A stretch of DNA of 64,000 nt from Flaveria trinervia (lineage: Eukaryota; Streptophyta; Magnoliopsida; Asterales; Asteraceae): assembly GCA_025506515.1 (NCBI GenBank), contig CM046454.1, positions 59,226,913 to 59,290,912 on the forward strand, read 5' to 3'. The notes beneath the pieces were generated by a model. That model saw only the letters and a program-made list of their open reading frames with translations, ran no database searches and had not been told where the DNA came from. Position 1 is the stretch's first letter. Each line of letters starts with the position of its first letter. Below, one piece after another: positions 35,161 to 46,865 of this stretch. A program made the translations under genes and the position numbers.

Positions 35161-37431
35161 TTTCATAGTCCTATCTCTCCATGCTCAAAGCATGGATCGT
35201 TCTCCGTTACCTTAGGCTTCATAAGCTTAGGTTTTGAGGTTTCGCTATAACCTTTGCTTTGACGTATTCCTTTCCTTAGCAATAATTGCTTTAGGATCGG
35301 GATTGGCCACTTCTTATAGCCTCCGTTATTGATTGAGAATAGGTAGAACCTCTCTACTTATCCCCGCCTTGGTTGCTTTGAGCATTGCATGAGGTTCACC
35401 GATGCTCTTGTCCCATCCGTTCATATCACAGTTTATTATGAATGTCTCAAACCTTTAGTTAGGCAATCAAGGATCAAATCCTTGGCCAACTACTTTGAGA
35501 CAGGACAGCAAAGCATCTTGAGGCTATCAATATGGCTTTTATCTTAAGGATATATAAGATGATATTGATTGGGTCTTTTCATGTGACATGTATAAAGTGC
35601 TTGAACCGTTTCAAAGCAATCTTATTAAAGTTTGTGAAGGAACATTTCCCTTTTAGATTAACATGTCATGTGCCCCATGAGGCTCCAAACCCTTTTGGAG
35701 TCTGGGAATCATATTCCCAACATGAGATCGGATGCTTGCACAGATCCTAAGTGTGCTTAACTCAATCGTCAAAAGGCCATAACATCAACAGCGTGGGTTG
35801 GTGAGGTATGGGATCGTCAAGGACATAGACCTTTACTCATTCTTGAGAACGATTCTCAAGTTTCAAAATGAGTCCATAAGATAATTATGGTTAGGACTAT
35901 CCCTCTCGAGAATAGTCTCAGTGATAGGGAAGGGACGATCGGGTGGTAGCATTATAGTTAGAGGTCATCATTACAAAATTGACAAAGTTCATATTAGTAT
36001 TTATCATAAATTTATTTTAATCGTTAATACCCTTAAATGTCTCATAGACAATTAACAATTAAATCTAGAATCCAACGTTACATTTAAATGATGGTTAGGT
36101 GACCTTTATCCCATTGTTTAAATTAACAAGGTAGTCAACGGTTGACAATTGCAACCTATTGCAACTTCTAGTCTTATGGGATCGGTTAAACATCATATGT
36201 TTAGTCGGCATGTTTAATCCCATCAACACCATTGTACGCCATGCTTCGGTGACCCTAAGCACATGGTTTCCAATTCAAGTCGTCCTACTTACACACACGT
36301 GTGAGTTTTTACATATAAGCGGTTAGGTGACCTTTATCCCACAAGTATGTTAGACTCACCTCAAGGACACAAGTTCCCTACAAGTGGTTAGGTGACCTTT
36401 ATCCCACAAGTAGTTCCCAAGTGATTCGAGTGTCGTGTAAAAGGATGGTGTTAGACTTGTTACCAAAAGGTTTTAGGTTCCCATTATTTTAGACTTGAAA
36501 AACCTATGTACCTTGTAATTGCACGCTTTCAAATACATGGTACCCTATGGTTCTCTTTTAATAAAACCTCTTTTTTTTGAAATCATTAATCCTCTTAATA
36601 ACTTTTTATTAATTACTTAATGATTTAGAACCATAAAATTCAGCTTGTTATCATAATTTATTTAGATTGTTAAGAATATTCATATATCAAACAATCAACA
36701 TAAAACAAACAAGCATAATCATAGAAACATATGTGCATAACCATAGCCACTAAGTTGACTACACTTGTTTGCCATCACAAGTGTTGTCATAAGGTCTTTT
36801 CCTAAGGGTTCAACACAACACAAATGATGAGATCTCCAAAGACCCCCACTTGAACTTGCATCCAAATGCTTCAAGTCCATCCTTTGTGTCTTCCTTTTGT
36901 GCTTCCTTCCCGAGCATCTTCTTTTACAAAATATATACATCCTAATACATATTTTCTAGTAAAGGAAAAAAAAAGCTCCTAATCTATTTATTACATTGCC
37001 AAATGAATAAATAAATTACAAACCAAATGGAAACAAAAGAAATTACTACAACCCATAAAGAAAGAATACAATCAACATGACAATTCCATAATCAACCAAA
37101 CCCAAAACAACCATGGTCAAGGCTATGTTATGCACTAAAATTATGTATCCATATACATCATACTAAGAACCAAAATGAACCCCATTGACCCTAAATTTTC
37201 AGCCAACATAAACCAAAATTCTAGGGTCTTTTGTCCAAACAAAACACAATCAACCAATTGATATCTTTTCTTTCAAGGTTTAATCACTAGCATGTTTGAT
37301 ATAACCTTGAAAGATTGGGGTATCATCAAATCAATACAAAACAGCCCTAAAATTGGTTGTTAAACCTTATATAACCAATTATACAAGAACACATGAAACT
37401 AATCATCCACATAACCGGCTCTTGATGCGAA
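35160..37431 (-). pseudogene. gag and leader region (element D), no intact ORF
   Basis: A gag-like zinc region is expected here but I cannot read an intact one. Short Lys/Arg-rich frames lie near 36940-36720. Three copies of GGTTAGGTGACCTTTATCCC lie at 36093, 36321 and 36386. The sequence just inside the upper LTR (TTCGCATCAAGAGCCGG) resembles an initiator-Met primer site with changes. Nothing else is recognisable. Confidence 0.5.
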
Positions 37432-38402
37432 TGTTGGGTTTGTTGTACCAAAACAATGTTGTTTAACAATTTTAAACAAGAAAACGCAGCGGAATAAGAA
37501 CTTAATATTCTATTCAATAATCTGAAAATTAAAGTTCATAATCTTATTTCAACAAACCCAAAGTCAAAGGATCATATATATGTGAATAAACTAGTTATCA
37601 AGAAGCAAACAAAACAACCAAAATCAACACAATAAACTACCTTTTAGAAGCTGTCAAAACGTAGATATAAGTGAAGATGGGGCTGCTATTTGATGACCAA
37701 AACATCAAGAATAGATGTCCTCAAGTGTTCATACCCACAAGCCTTCAAGAAAACACCCATTTGCTAGGATTTAAGCACCAAATCGACACAAGAAGGCTGC
37801 TGGAAACTTGTTCCAGCCGTGAACTTTCAAAGAGGATTCTAAATCCTTTGTTCCAGCCATGACATCCTTCTTCCAAAAGAAAGATTATGTTCTTGTGACT
37901 CTTTTGCATTAGAGAGAGAGAGATCTGAAGTAGAGTGTGTGTATGTGTGTATCTTTTGAGCCATATCTCCAAAACACACACAAAAGGAAGAACAAAGGGG
38001 CTGCCACAAGGGGGCGGCCGAAACCCCTTTGTTGTATATGGGTTTTACCCTAAAACTCTCCTTTAAAATATTTCAAGAGTTTTTTAGATATTATACATAA
38101 TTAACCTTTAATTATATAAAATATGCACACACACTTTTATTATTTGATGTTGCTTAACTAATTTAAACAACATAACAAATAATATCTATGAACAAAATAT
38201 CCTCATAATTTGTTCTTTCTCACATACAATTTATTTAGAAAACCCATTTTCTAAATTGGTGTAATTATTTAATTCCATGATCATATCATCAATTAAATAT
38301 TAATTGGTGTTTGCTAAGCTTGTTATTGGGTATGACCCGACTTGGATCACAACGTACTAACCACATCAATGTCTATGTGTCTTGGGCATACAGAATCCAG
38401 CA
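37432..38402 (-). repeat. 5' LTR of element D
   Basis: The 971-bp partner of 30678-31648 contains a GA run (37911-37922) and a TGTGTGTATGTGTGTA stretch in the likely transcribed part. It ends at the GACAA duplication. Confidence 0.96.
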
Positions 38403-38407
38403 GACAA

Positions 38408-39460
38408 TGCAACCAATGTCTGCTTCTTACACTGCCATGTAACTAATCTTCTCCCAAAGAATTGACACCCTGCTGATGTAGACTTGTAGTTCATTTTGCA
38501 GCCTCCATAGTCCGAGTCACTATACGCTGTGAGCTCAAAATCGTCATCATGAGGATACCACAACCCCAGGGTGGGTGTACCCTTTAGATAGCGAAAGATC
38601 CTTTTGACCCCGATCAGATGATTGACCTTAGGTTTAGCCTGATATCTGGAACATAAACATGTTGCATACATGATATCAGGTCTTGAGGCAGTGAGATACA
38701 TGAGGGATCCAATCATTCCTCGGTACATAGTGGCATCCACAAGATCTCCACTCTCATCAGGTGCTATATCATGATTCGTAGCAAGTGGAGTCCCAGCAGC
38801 AGAAGCATTCTCCATGTCAAAGCGACTGAGAATGTCTCCTACATACTTGGTCTGATGTAGAAAGATCCCATTAGGTGTTTGATTCACATGTAACCCGAGA
38901 AAGAACTTCATCTCTCCCATTGCACTCATCTCAAACTCTTTCTTCATCACTGCTTCAAACTCTTTGCATAACTCTTCGTTCTTTGACCCGAAGATTATGT
39001 CATCAACATAGATCTGTACAAGCAGTAGGTCACCATCCTTTTCTTTAATAAACAGTGTACAGTCAATGACTCCCCTGCGAAAGCCGTGTTTCACAAGATG
39101 AGTCGAGAGTTTCACGTACCAAGCTCGAGGAGCTTGATGAAGCCATATAAAGCTTTGTCGAGCTTGTAAACTCTATCCCGATGATAAGGGTCTTCAAATC
39201 CCTCGGGTTGACTGACATAGACTGTTTCCCTTATTTCCCCATGAAGGAATGCACTTTTCACATCTAATTGGTAGACTTTAATCTTCATGTACGAGGCATA
39301 GGCGAGGAAGATACGAATAGCTTCCATCCTTGCCACGGGTGCAAACACTTCATTATAGTCAATACCCTCGACTTGGCGAAAACCTTGAACCACCAATCGA
39401 GCTTTGTTCCTTATGATGACTCCTTGATCATCCTTCTTACATTTTAGTACCCATTTGTGC
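38408..39460 (-). pseudogene. reverse transcriptase and RNase H 5' part (element C)
   Basis: RT starts near 39460-39396 (MVVQGFRQVEGIDYNEVFAP) and shows YQLDVKSAFLHGEI. After a frame change near 39113 comes LLVQIYVDDIIFGS with the YVDD box, then FFLGLHVNQTPNGI, GSLMYLTASRPDIMYA, YSDSDYGGCKMNYKSTSAG and KKQTLVALS at the D insertion. The 249-residue open stretch is well preserved, so C is the least decayed of the three SIRE-like copies. Its RNase H end lies at 30453-30672. Confidence 0.9.
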
Positions 39461-39875
39461 CAATGACTTTAGCACCTTTAGGTCTATCTACCAGTGTCCA
39501 TACACCTAACTTCTTAACTGCAGAAGTTCTTCTTGCATGGCACTCACCCACGCCTCATCATTTAGTGCTTCACTGACATATTTTGGCTCAACCTGCGAGA
39601 CAAAACATCGATAAGCACCATCATGAATGTAACCCTTCTCCATAACTGAGGCGTAATCAGCTGAGTATAGCTGATTTCGGGTTGTACTCCTGATCGGACA
39701 TCTCCAATAACATTGTCAAGGGGATGATAGACGTTTAGTCGTGATCCTGAAGTAGTCGGCACAGTCACCTCCGAACCAAGATTGTGAACATTTTGGTCTG
39801 CATCTGAGGAGGTTGGAGTTTGAGGTTCCGAAGTCGAGGGTGCATCACTTGTGGATGCTTGTGGACTTTCAAGAA

Positions 39876-40784
39876 CTAGAACCTGTTCCTCCTGACCGTT
39901 CTGGTCATCTGCTTCAGTTTCATCTTCAGAGGAGGAGTCCTTTCATCGACTACCCCTTCTGACTGAGTAGATGACTCTCCCTGTGTGCTGGATGGAGTGT
40001 ATAGTATATCATACATCATCCTAGTAGCTAACTCATCATCCGAGGGAGAGAGAGGGATGTTGAAGGATTTGAAGAATCCATCATAATCGAAGAAGTATGC
40101 AGGTCCTTTGCCTGTAGGTGATGTGGTATATCTCTGAACGTCGACATTACACCACACTTCTACAAGACCCGTTGAGTTATTGTAAACTCGCTTGTTCCGT
40201 ATGTTGTATCCTAGAAAAATTCCTTCAACTGCCTTCTCGCTGAATTTTCCTTCTTGTGTCTTCTTCAGAAGTGTACACGGTGCGCCAAAAGGTTCAAGGT
40301 ACTCCAAATTCGGTTTGCGTCTTTGAAGTAGCTCATAACATGTCTTTCCGTGGCGCTTGACTATTAGGACTCTGTTCAGTGTATAGCAAGCATTTGCCAC
40401 TGCCTCGTTCCAAAATTGGATAGGCAGTTTCAAGTCTGCCAGCATAGTCTGGGCTGTTTCTATCAAGCTCCTGTTCTTTCTCTCAGCAACTCCATTCATC
40501 TGAGGTGTGTAGGTAGAAGTGAATTGATGCACAATTCCCTTTTCCTTGCAGTATGCCTCCATCCCTTGATTCTTGAATTCTGTCCCGTTGTCTGAGCGTA
40601 TTTGTCGAACTTTGAGCTTGTAGAGTGATTCCAGTGTGGTTACTAATTCCTTGAATGTCTCCAAAGTTTCTGATTTTGATTTCAGAAACATTATCCAAGT
40701 GAACCTTGAGTAGTCATCAGTGACCACATAGCAGTACGCGTCGCCTGTGATGCTCCTTGTACTAACTGGACCGAACAGATCCAT
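39876..40784 (-). pseudogene. integrase (element C)
   Basis: The 302-residue open frame starts MDLFGPVSTRS and carries VTDDYSRF (first Asp), IRSDNGTEFKN (second Asp) and QMNGVAERKNRSL (Glu), so the DDE triad is complete. The C-terminal GKFSEKAVEGIFLGYNIRNK region follows. A frame change near 39880 disconnects it from the linker and RT (39870-39460, remnants with VYHPLDNVIGDV). It would insert cDNA into the genome. It is flanked upstream by the pre-integrase zinc domain at 40848-41192. Confidence 0.9.
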
Positions 40785-40847
40785 GTGAAGAAGCTCAAGA
40801 GGAAGTTCTATTGAATGAACTTTCTTTTCCTTATGAGACTTCTTTGT

Positions 40848-41423
40848 CTATTTGCGCTTCTTGCAAGCTACACAAAAGTCAGGAAGTTGGAAGTTCTTGA
40901 CATTCACTCCTCTAACTAAATCCTTCTGAATCAAATGATTCATCTTCCTTTGACTAATGTGTCCCATTCTTCGATGCCAGGAGATGGAATCCTTCTCAGT
41001 AGCTTTAGATAAGAAACACTGAACCTCATGATCCGTTGTGGCAGCTGTTGACAGATCCAAGACATAAAGGTCTTCATATCTTGAAGCAGTCATCAGAACT
41101 TGGTCTTCTGGGATCATATATTCTTTCTTCAGCACGTAACACTTCTGATTATCGAAGACGACTTTAAATCCTTTATCACAGATTTGGGACACAGAAAGTA
41201 AGTTGTTCTAAAGTTGTTGAACGTAGTTCACTTTATCAAACTTAACTTTCTGATTTCCCACTTCTCCCTGAGCTGTGATATAGCCTCCTTTGTTTCCTGC
41301 AAAGGAAACATATCCTCCTTTTATTTGTTTGACGTTAGATAAAAGGGCGCTATTTCTTGTCATGTGCCGGGATGCTCCGCTGTCTATAATCCACGTGTTA
41401 GTCTCAGCACTATATCGAGCACC
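40848..41423 (-). pseudogene. protease and pre-integrase (element C)
   Basis: The protease frame has NTWIIDSGASRHMTRN (D-S-G) and a VSFAGNKGGYI motif. A stop at 41208 breaks it in the YVQQL...NLLSVSQ segment. The pre-integrase part (41192-40848) keeps the HRRMGHISQRKMNHLI and FCVACKKRK zinc residues. The reading begins directly at an acceptor-like GTATGCGCAG|GGT, in a different frame from the end of gag. Confidence 0.85.
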
Positions 41424-42672
41424 CTGCGCATACAAAGTAAAAGAATCAGTTTAGGTTAGGAACCCAAGCTTTGACTGTCTTGGGTTTCCCAGAGGCATCA
41501 CACATCATAAACTCCACCCATTGACCCTTAGAAGGTGAGGGTAGCTCAGGGTCCTTCTTGTTATCAGTATTAGACACAAGGGTGGATTTTTCTTTCCATA
41601 AGCCCGATTTGTGCAATGCCTGTTTATGATAAACAGTCGTCTGGCTTACAGGTTGGACTTTAGATTCACTAGCTCTTCTAGGTGGAGTTAGAGAATTCCG
41701 CTTAGAAGACCTAGGTCTAGAGTCCAGAAGATCAATCTTCTTCCTAGGTGTCTGATAGAAATGACAGTCAGAAGCAATGTGTCCACATTCTCCACAGTTG
41801 TAGCATGACCTGCTATCAACTTTATGAGTAGACTTTCTTTGTGGAGAAGTGCGTGACACTCTAGTAACATCAAACACTTTAGTTTTTGACTCTTGGATGT
41901 TTGATGTTTTCTCTGGTATAACAAACTTTACTGATTTAACCTGTTTTCCTTTTTCGTTAGCTGATTTTTGACTTGAAGCATGTGAAAAAGTAACATTTGA
42001 AGTCCTTTTAGGTTCTGATTTGACTCTATTTGGCCCTGACTGTAAATTAACTTTTTCAAATTCATTTTCCAGGTTAACACATGGCATTTTACCCTTTGCC
42101 TTTGAAGTGGCCTCCTTTTGTTTCTTACCAGATTCAGTAGATGAACATGAGGTGTCTGGATCAGTAACAAGAGGAGTGGTCACCACATGATCCTTGATGG
42201 GGTTATTATTTACTGGTCTAGACTTGGTGTTCATCAAGGTCTCAGGTGGTGGTGGAACCACTTTGTAGCCTAATCCCTCCCCGTTATTCCTTTCTCTTAC
42301 TAAGTGTTGAACTATGTGTGAAGAACTAGTCCAACTATGCAGTTTCTGTTTTAATGAATGAACTTCGACTTCTAGAACTGCTTTTTGTTTCTTAGTGTCT
42401 TCTAGGGAGTTAAGATAGTACCTAATGTCGTTTGCTTGGTTGAAAGCCACTACTTCAGTTTCCCTAAGTTGTTTGGTCAATAGGTCTATCTTCTCTTTAT
42501 AACAATGCTCATTTTGTTTTAGTACTCGATTTGCCTCAGTGCACAGACGTAAATCTTTTACTAAGTTATCATTATGATCTAATAACCTAGCAAATTTTTC
42601 ATCTATGCTATTCCTAAACGTGTCACAATCAGAACAAGCATGGTTATTAAAAAGTCGGTCAGTGGTACTTAC
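41424..42672 (-). other. predicted intron in gag of element C
   Basis: The donor CAG|GTAAGT (exon end 42673) is a full consensus match and lies after Gln in EPTQ|VSTT. The acceptor (exon start 41423) follows a pyrimidine-rich stretch with a CTGAT branch-like word. Both are phase 0, so splicing would fuse Gag at Gln to GARYSAETN of the protease and remove the zinc-knuckle half with the gag stop. The length is 1249 nt. This is inference; element A has the same design. Confidence 0.45.
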
Positions 42673-43532
42673 CTGAGTTGGTTCAGAAGTATTAGCCATC
42701 AGTGCCGCATCAGATGATTCTGGTTCTGTCGACTCTGGCTTTTCTGTCTCTGAGGTGGAAACTTCCTCATTTGACTTGTAGCTTGAGGCGTGGCGTTGTA
42801 TAAAGCTGGATTTTGTGTGTACGAAGACTTCTGAGCTCTATACTTCATCCTTAGTGCTTCTTCTTGCACTTTAAGAATGAAGTCATTTATATCCAGCTTT
42901 ACAAGGATTCCATTCTGTCTCAGGTTAGACACGAATGTAGCCCACTTATCAAGCAACCCGTCTGCGAAATTGCTTACTTTTTCTTCCATGGTAGTAGCCA
43001 CTCCATGTGTATGCAATTCGCTCATCAAGTGGTAGAATCTATCTATGACGTCGTCCAAGCTTTCATTACCAATTGATGAGAAGTTATCGAATTCCTTCTT
43101 TAACTCCTTTGCCTTGATTGCCTTCAATGATGCGTTACCATCATATCTCTTCTCTAGCGCATCCCACAATTTCTTAGACTGCTTGTTCTCGGAATACTGG
43201 TGGAATATGTCTTTGGGGATAGACTGAGTGATCAATGCATAAACTCTTTTCTCTGCATTGTACTTTACTTTCTGTGCGTCTGTCATCCCGCTTAATGTTA
43301 GTTTAACTCCATCAGCTCCCACTGGTGTACTATAACCTATCTCAATGGCTTCCCACAGATTAGGATCTACTCCATTAAGGTAGATCTCGAAACGTTGTTT
43401 CCAGTGGGGAAACTCATCTAAAGTCAAGAGCTTTGGTGGTTTATTGTGATTCCCCACCTCACTCTCAAGCAGCAACAGATTCTGTATCCTTGAGTCTTTC
43501 CCAGCAGTAAAGGCTGACATCTGATCTTCCAT
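41446..43532 (-). pseudogene. gag (element C), one frame break
   Basis: The start at 43532 (MEDQMSAFTAGKDS) is followed by the copia gag domain (FPHWKQRFEIYLNGVDPNLW, KKLWDALEKRYDGN, about residues 40-150). A single-base frame change near 42790 moves the reading to the frame that contains MANTSEPTQ (42699) and continues through a coiled coil (42600-42350) to a CCHC knuckle CYNCGECGHIASDC (about 41815). It ends WVPNLN-stop at 41446. Apart from that one base the whole Gag, about 690 codons, is open. Gag forms the particle and binds RNA. Confidence 0.88.
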
Positions 43533-43539
43533 GATGAAT

Positions 43540-43810
43540 AAACTTATAATCTAATCAAACAAACTTTTACTCATGCGACTGAAGGATGCGACTGAGCTAA
43601 TCGTGCGTATAAGCTCTGCGATTGGTTCAATCGTGCGAATGAACTGGGCGATTGGTTCAGTCGTGCGAATGAATCTGGTACGTATGAGCTATGCGAACGA
43701 ACGGTTCAATCGGCAGAATGAAGGTGCGACTAGGTCCAATCGTGCGTATGGGCAGTGCGAATGGAGTCCAGTCGTACGAATGAGTCAGTCGTGCGATTGA
43801 AGCTGCTGTT
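43540..43810. repeat. CGACTGA/CGAATGA word cluster in 5' leader of C
   Basis: The untranslated leader between gag and primer site has about a dozen words such as CAGTCGTGCGAATGA, AATCGTGCGAATGA and CAATCGGCAGAATGA, spaced 15-30 bp. They match the LTR and 3' spacer words of the same element. Confidence 0.8.
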
Positions 43811-44014
43811 TTGCGAAAATTTCTAGGTTTGACGGGTTTCAGCCGTAAAACTTCGAAATTTCACAGGTTCTAATTGACTATGTCCGTAGAAACCACACGT
43901 CGATGAGCAGGGAACTTCCAAGATCACTTTTGATGCCAAAGATTGCGTTTTTTAGTGTAAAACCACAAACTTTATGCAATCTTGATTGAATCAACACGTA
44001 ATCACGAGCCAATA

Positions 44015-44026
44015 GCTCTGATACCA
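44015..44026 (-). other. primer-binding site of element C
   Basis: The minus strand reads TGGTATCAGAGC, complementary to initiator tRNA-Met, two bases from the LTR edge. Confidence 0.92.
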
Positions 44027-44028
44027 CT

Positions 44029-44739
44029 TGTTAGGACCTGGTATTCGACTGAAATACCTAGAGATCACGTGTATACCGGATCAAATAGTGCGGAATCCTA
44101 TTTGATTGGCGATCCAATCAGTGAGAACACACGAAGAATCAATCAGGGATTGATACTAACGTTAGAAATCGATAAGGAATCAATCTAATGTATTCTATGA
44201 ACTTGGAGAACGATTTGGAAGGTTTCTGGATGGCTAGGGTTAGTCTGGAATTATACTTGATCGAATCTCCCTGTTTTTCACGAATTGAGTTGTATTTATA
44301 GGTTGGCACTCTTCAATCGTGCGACTGAACCATTAGTTTGGTTCAGTCGTGCGATTGAACCATGCGGTTGGTTCATTCGTGCGACCGAGTGTTCAGTCGT
44401 GCGATTGAGCCAATCTTATGTTACAGTCGTACGACTGATCCAGTCTCCTGGTCCAGTCGTGCGACTGAGTCAATCGTATGAGGTTCTTCATGCTTATGGT
44501 TCATTCGCATGAGCCATTCGCATGGAAACTTCATTAAGTTAAGTTTGAATGTTTTAGTTAATTAATATAATATTATATGTAATCATTCAAGTAATCATAA
44601 ACTCAATCAATTCATTTACGACTCATTAATGAACTATTAAACATTATAACCAACAGACTATCAACATCAGTTCATTAATCATACCAAACAAGATCTATTA
44701 CATCACATATCACGATCTAGGGACATACATGTATCAATA
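44029..44739 (-). repeat. 5' LTR of element C
   Basis: The 711-bp partner of 23638-24347 has the dyad-word cluster around 44310-44480. The outer end reads ATCAATA where the other copy has ATCAACA, so the terminal CA has mutated to TA. The ATTAT duplication follows. Confidence 0.95.
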
Positions 44740-44744
44740 ATTAT

Positions 44745-46851
44745 TCTTGAAGAAAAGTGGAGAGTGTCTCATACCAGGCTCTAGGAGCTTGTTTCAACCC
44801 ATAAAGAGCCTTATCAAGTTTTTACACCCATTCAGGATGTTTATTGTCTTCAAAACCTAGTGGTTGACACACATAAACTTCTTCTTTTATTTTGCCATAT
44901 AAAAATACACTTTTGACATCCATTTGAAAAACTTTGAGATGGTGGAATGCAGCATAGGCTAAGAACAATCTAATTTCCTCTAGTCTGGCTACAGGGGCAA
45001 AGGTTTCATCATAATCAATACCTTCTTCTTGTGAGAACCCCTGTACAACCAGTCTAGCCTTGTTCTTAACAATAAGCCCATTTTCATCAGTTTTATTCCT
45101 AAACACCCATTTAGTGTCTATTGCCCACTTACCTGGGGGTAGAGGAACCAGTTCCCACACTTGTTGTTTCTTGAACTGAAGTAGCTCAAGCTGCATGGCT
45201 TCAACCCATCCATTGTCTCTTAAAGCAAGATGATAGTTCTTTGGCTCTAGCTGACTAATGAAGAGAGCATAGAAGCAAAAGTTAGACAATTGACTTCTTG
45301 TTGAAACTCCAGCATTGATATCACCAATGATTTGAGACATTGGGTGATTCTTCAGCTCTTGATAAACAATGATATCTATGCAAGTGTTTGTAGAACCTTC
45401 AGCAGCAGCAGATGCTGATGCAGACTCTTGAAACAAAGAATTTGATGGTAACTCAAAAGATGTAGAGGAATCAGAAATCTCATCAGCATTTGTTGTGGAT
45501 GGAACTGCTGAAGCTACAGGAACATCAAGTTTAGCAGACTCAGGCAGTCGGTTACTAAACTTGAATAGGTGAGTATTGATATTATCATCATCGTCATCAA
45601 TACCACCAGGTGGAAGACATGCTGTAGAAGATGATTTATCCACATGGTCTGCAACAACGGAGGTTGATAAGGAACATACTGCAGTATGTCCAAATCAAAC
45701 AACTCCATAGGGTTTTGTGGAATCTTGTCCATTGGAGATTCATTAAACTTCACATGCAAAGTCTCTTCAACTATCTGATTTACTAAGGCTCTATTCTGCA
45801 CATAGCAAGCTGTGTTAACAGCTTCAGCCCAAAAGGTCAGTGGCAAACCAGAGTCAGCCAACATAGACCTTGCAGCTTCAATTAGGGTCCTGTTCTTTCT
45901 CTCCACTACTCCATTTTGTTCTGGAGTCCTTGGGATGCTAAACTGCCTTTTGATTCCCTTTGAAAGATAAAATTCATCAAGTGTATGGTTTCTGAATTCA
46001 GTTCTATTGTCACTCCGTATACACTTGACTGAAAGGGAATACTGCTTCTCAACATACAACATAAAGTTGATAATCTTCTGAGCAACCTCATCCTTTGAAT
46101 ACAGAAAGAAAGTCCATACAAATCTGGAGTAATCATCCATAATTACCAGTCAGTATTTCTTCGTTGCCATGCTCATCACTCTCACAGGACCAAATAGATC
46201 CATATGCAGTAATTGCAAGCAGGCAGTGGACTTAGGCTCTTCAATAGGAGGGAATGAGACTTTGTGATGTTTTCCTTTTAAACAACCAGTGCAGGTTTTA
46301 TCACAGTGGAACTCCTTTATTGGTAAGCCTCTCACTAAACTATTATAGATCAGCTGATTCATGTTTTTGAAATTAACATGACCCAGCCTTCTGTGCCACA
46401 GTTTAGATTCCTGAGGAGAGGCTTTGGAAAATAGGCAAGGATGGCCTCTGATATTTATTTTCTTGGAAAGATCTAAGGCATACACTCTTCCTGTCCTGTT
46501 GGCCCTCAGGAGAGTGTGATCGTCCAACACCTTATCAATCAAATTCAGAACTTTGGATGACAGAATCCTGCAGTTCTGACTGGTGAAAAGAGCAACATGG
46601 CCTTTATCACACATTTGACTGACACTCAAGAGATTGTACTTGAGATTTTCCACATGATTAACATCATCAAACTTTATATCTCCATTGGAGACAAAGCCTT
46701 TTCCAATGATGTAACCCTTAGCATCAATGCCAAAAGAAACAAACCCCTTCTTTCCTTGAGAGTAGTCATGAAGAAGAGAGCTATTCCCTGTCATATGCAT
46801 AGATCCCCCACTGTCTACATACTAGATGCTACTTTGGCATGTTGAAGAACC
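44745..46851 (-). pseudogene. protease, integrase, linker and RT 5' part (element B)
   Basis: From the top: the protease frame (QGSSTCQSS, then VDSGGSMHMTGN near 46810-46780), pre-integrase with LWHRRLGHVNFKNMNQLI (about 46400), and integrase with MDDYSRFVWTFF, IRSDNRTEF and QNGVVERKNRTL, keeping D, D and E. After ALVNQIVEETLHVKFNES the C-terminal integrase segment that relatives carry is missing in frame. Then come an acidic linker, the RT entry (GWVEAMQLELLQFKKQQVW) and FAPVARLEEIRLFLAYAA. Stops occur near 46148 (Trp to TGA), 46808 and 44821. RT continues at 23637 beyond element C. Confidence 0.87.
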
Positions 46852-46865
46852 CTGCAATCATAAAC

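Larger units (their letters stand above)
30678..38402 (-). mobile_element. Tork-like Ty1-copia element D, nested in RNase H of C
   Basis: Two 971-bp LTRs flank 5.8 kb, with a perfect 5-bp duplication GACAA (30673-30677 and 38403-38407). A polypurine tract follows the lower LTR and a degenerate primer site precedes the upper LTR. The internal region keeps recognisable but decayed protease, integrase, RT and RNase H. The LTRs are almost identical, so insertion looks recent. The pol decay, including a deletion in integrase, marks it as a non-autonomous copy. Confidence 0.95.
23638..44739 (-). mobile_element. SIRE-like Ty1-copia element C, nested in RT of B
   Basis: It is bounded by 710- and 711-bp LTRs and a perfect 5-bp duplication ATTAT (23633-23637 and 44740-44744). 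Minus-strand order is 5' LTR, primer site, leader, gag, protease, integrase, RT, RNase H, spacer, post-pol ORF, polypurine tract, 3' LTR. Removing it rejoins the RT reading of B (FKNNFTRGSIDK-like). The span includes element D. Confidence 0.95.
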
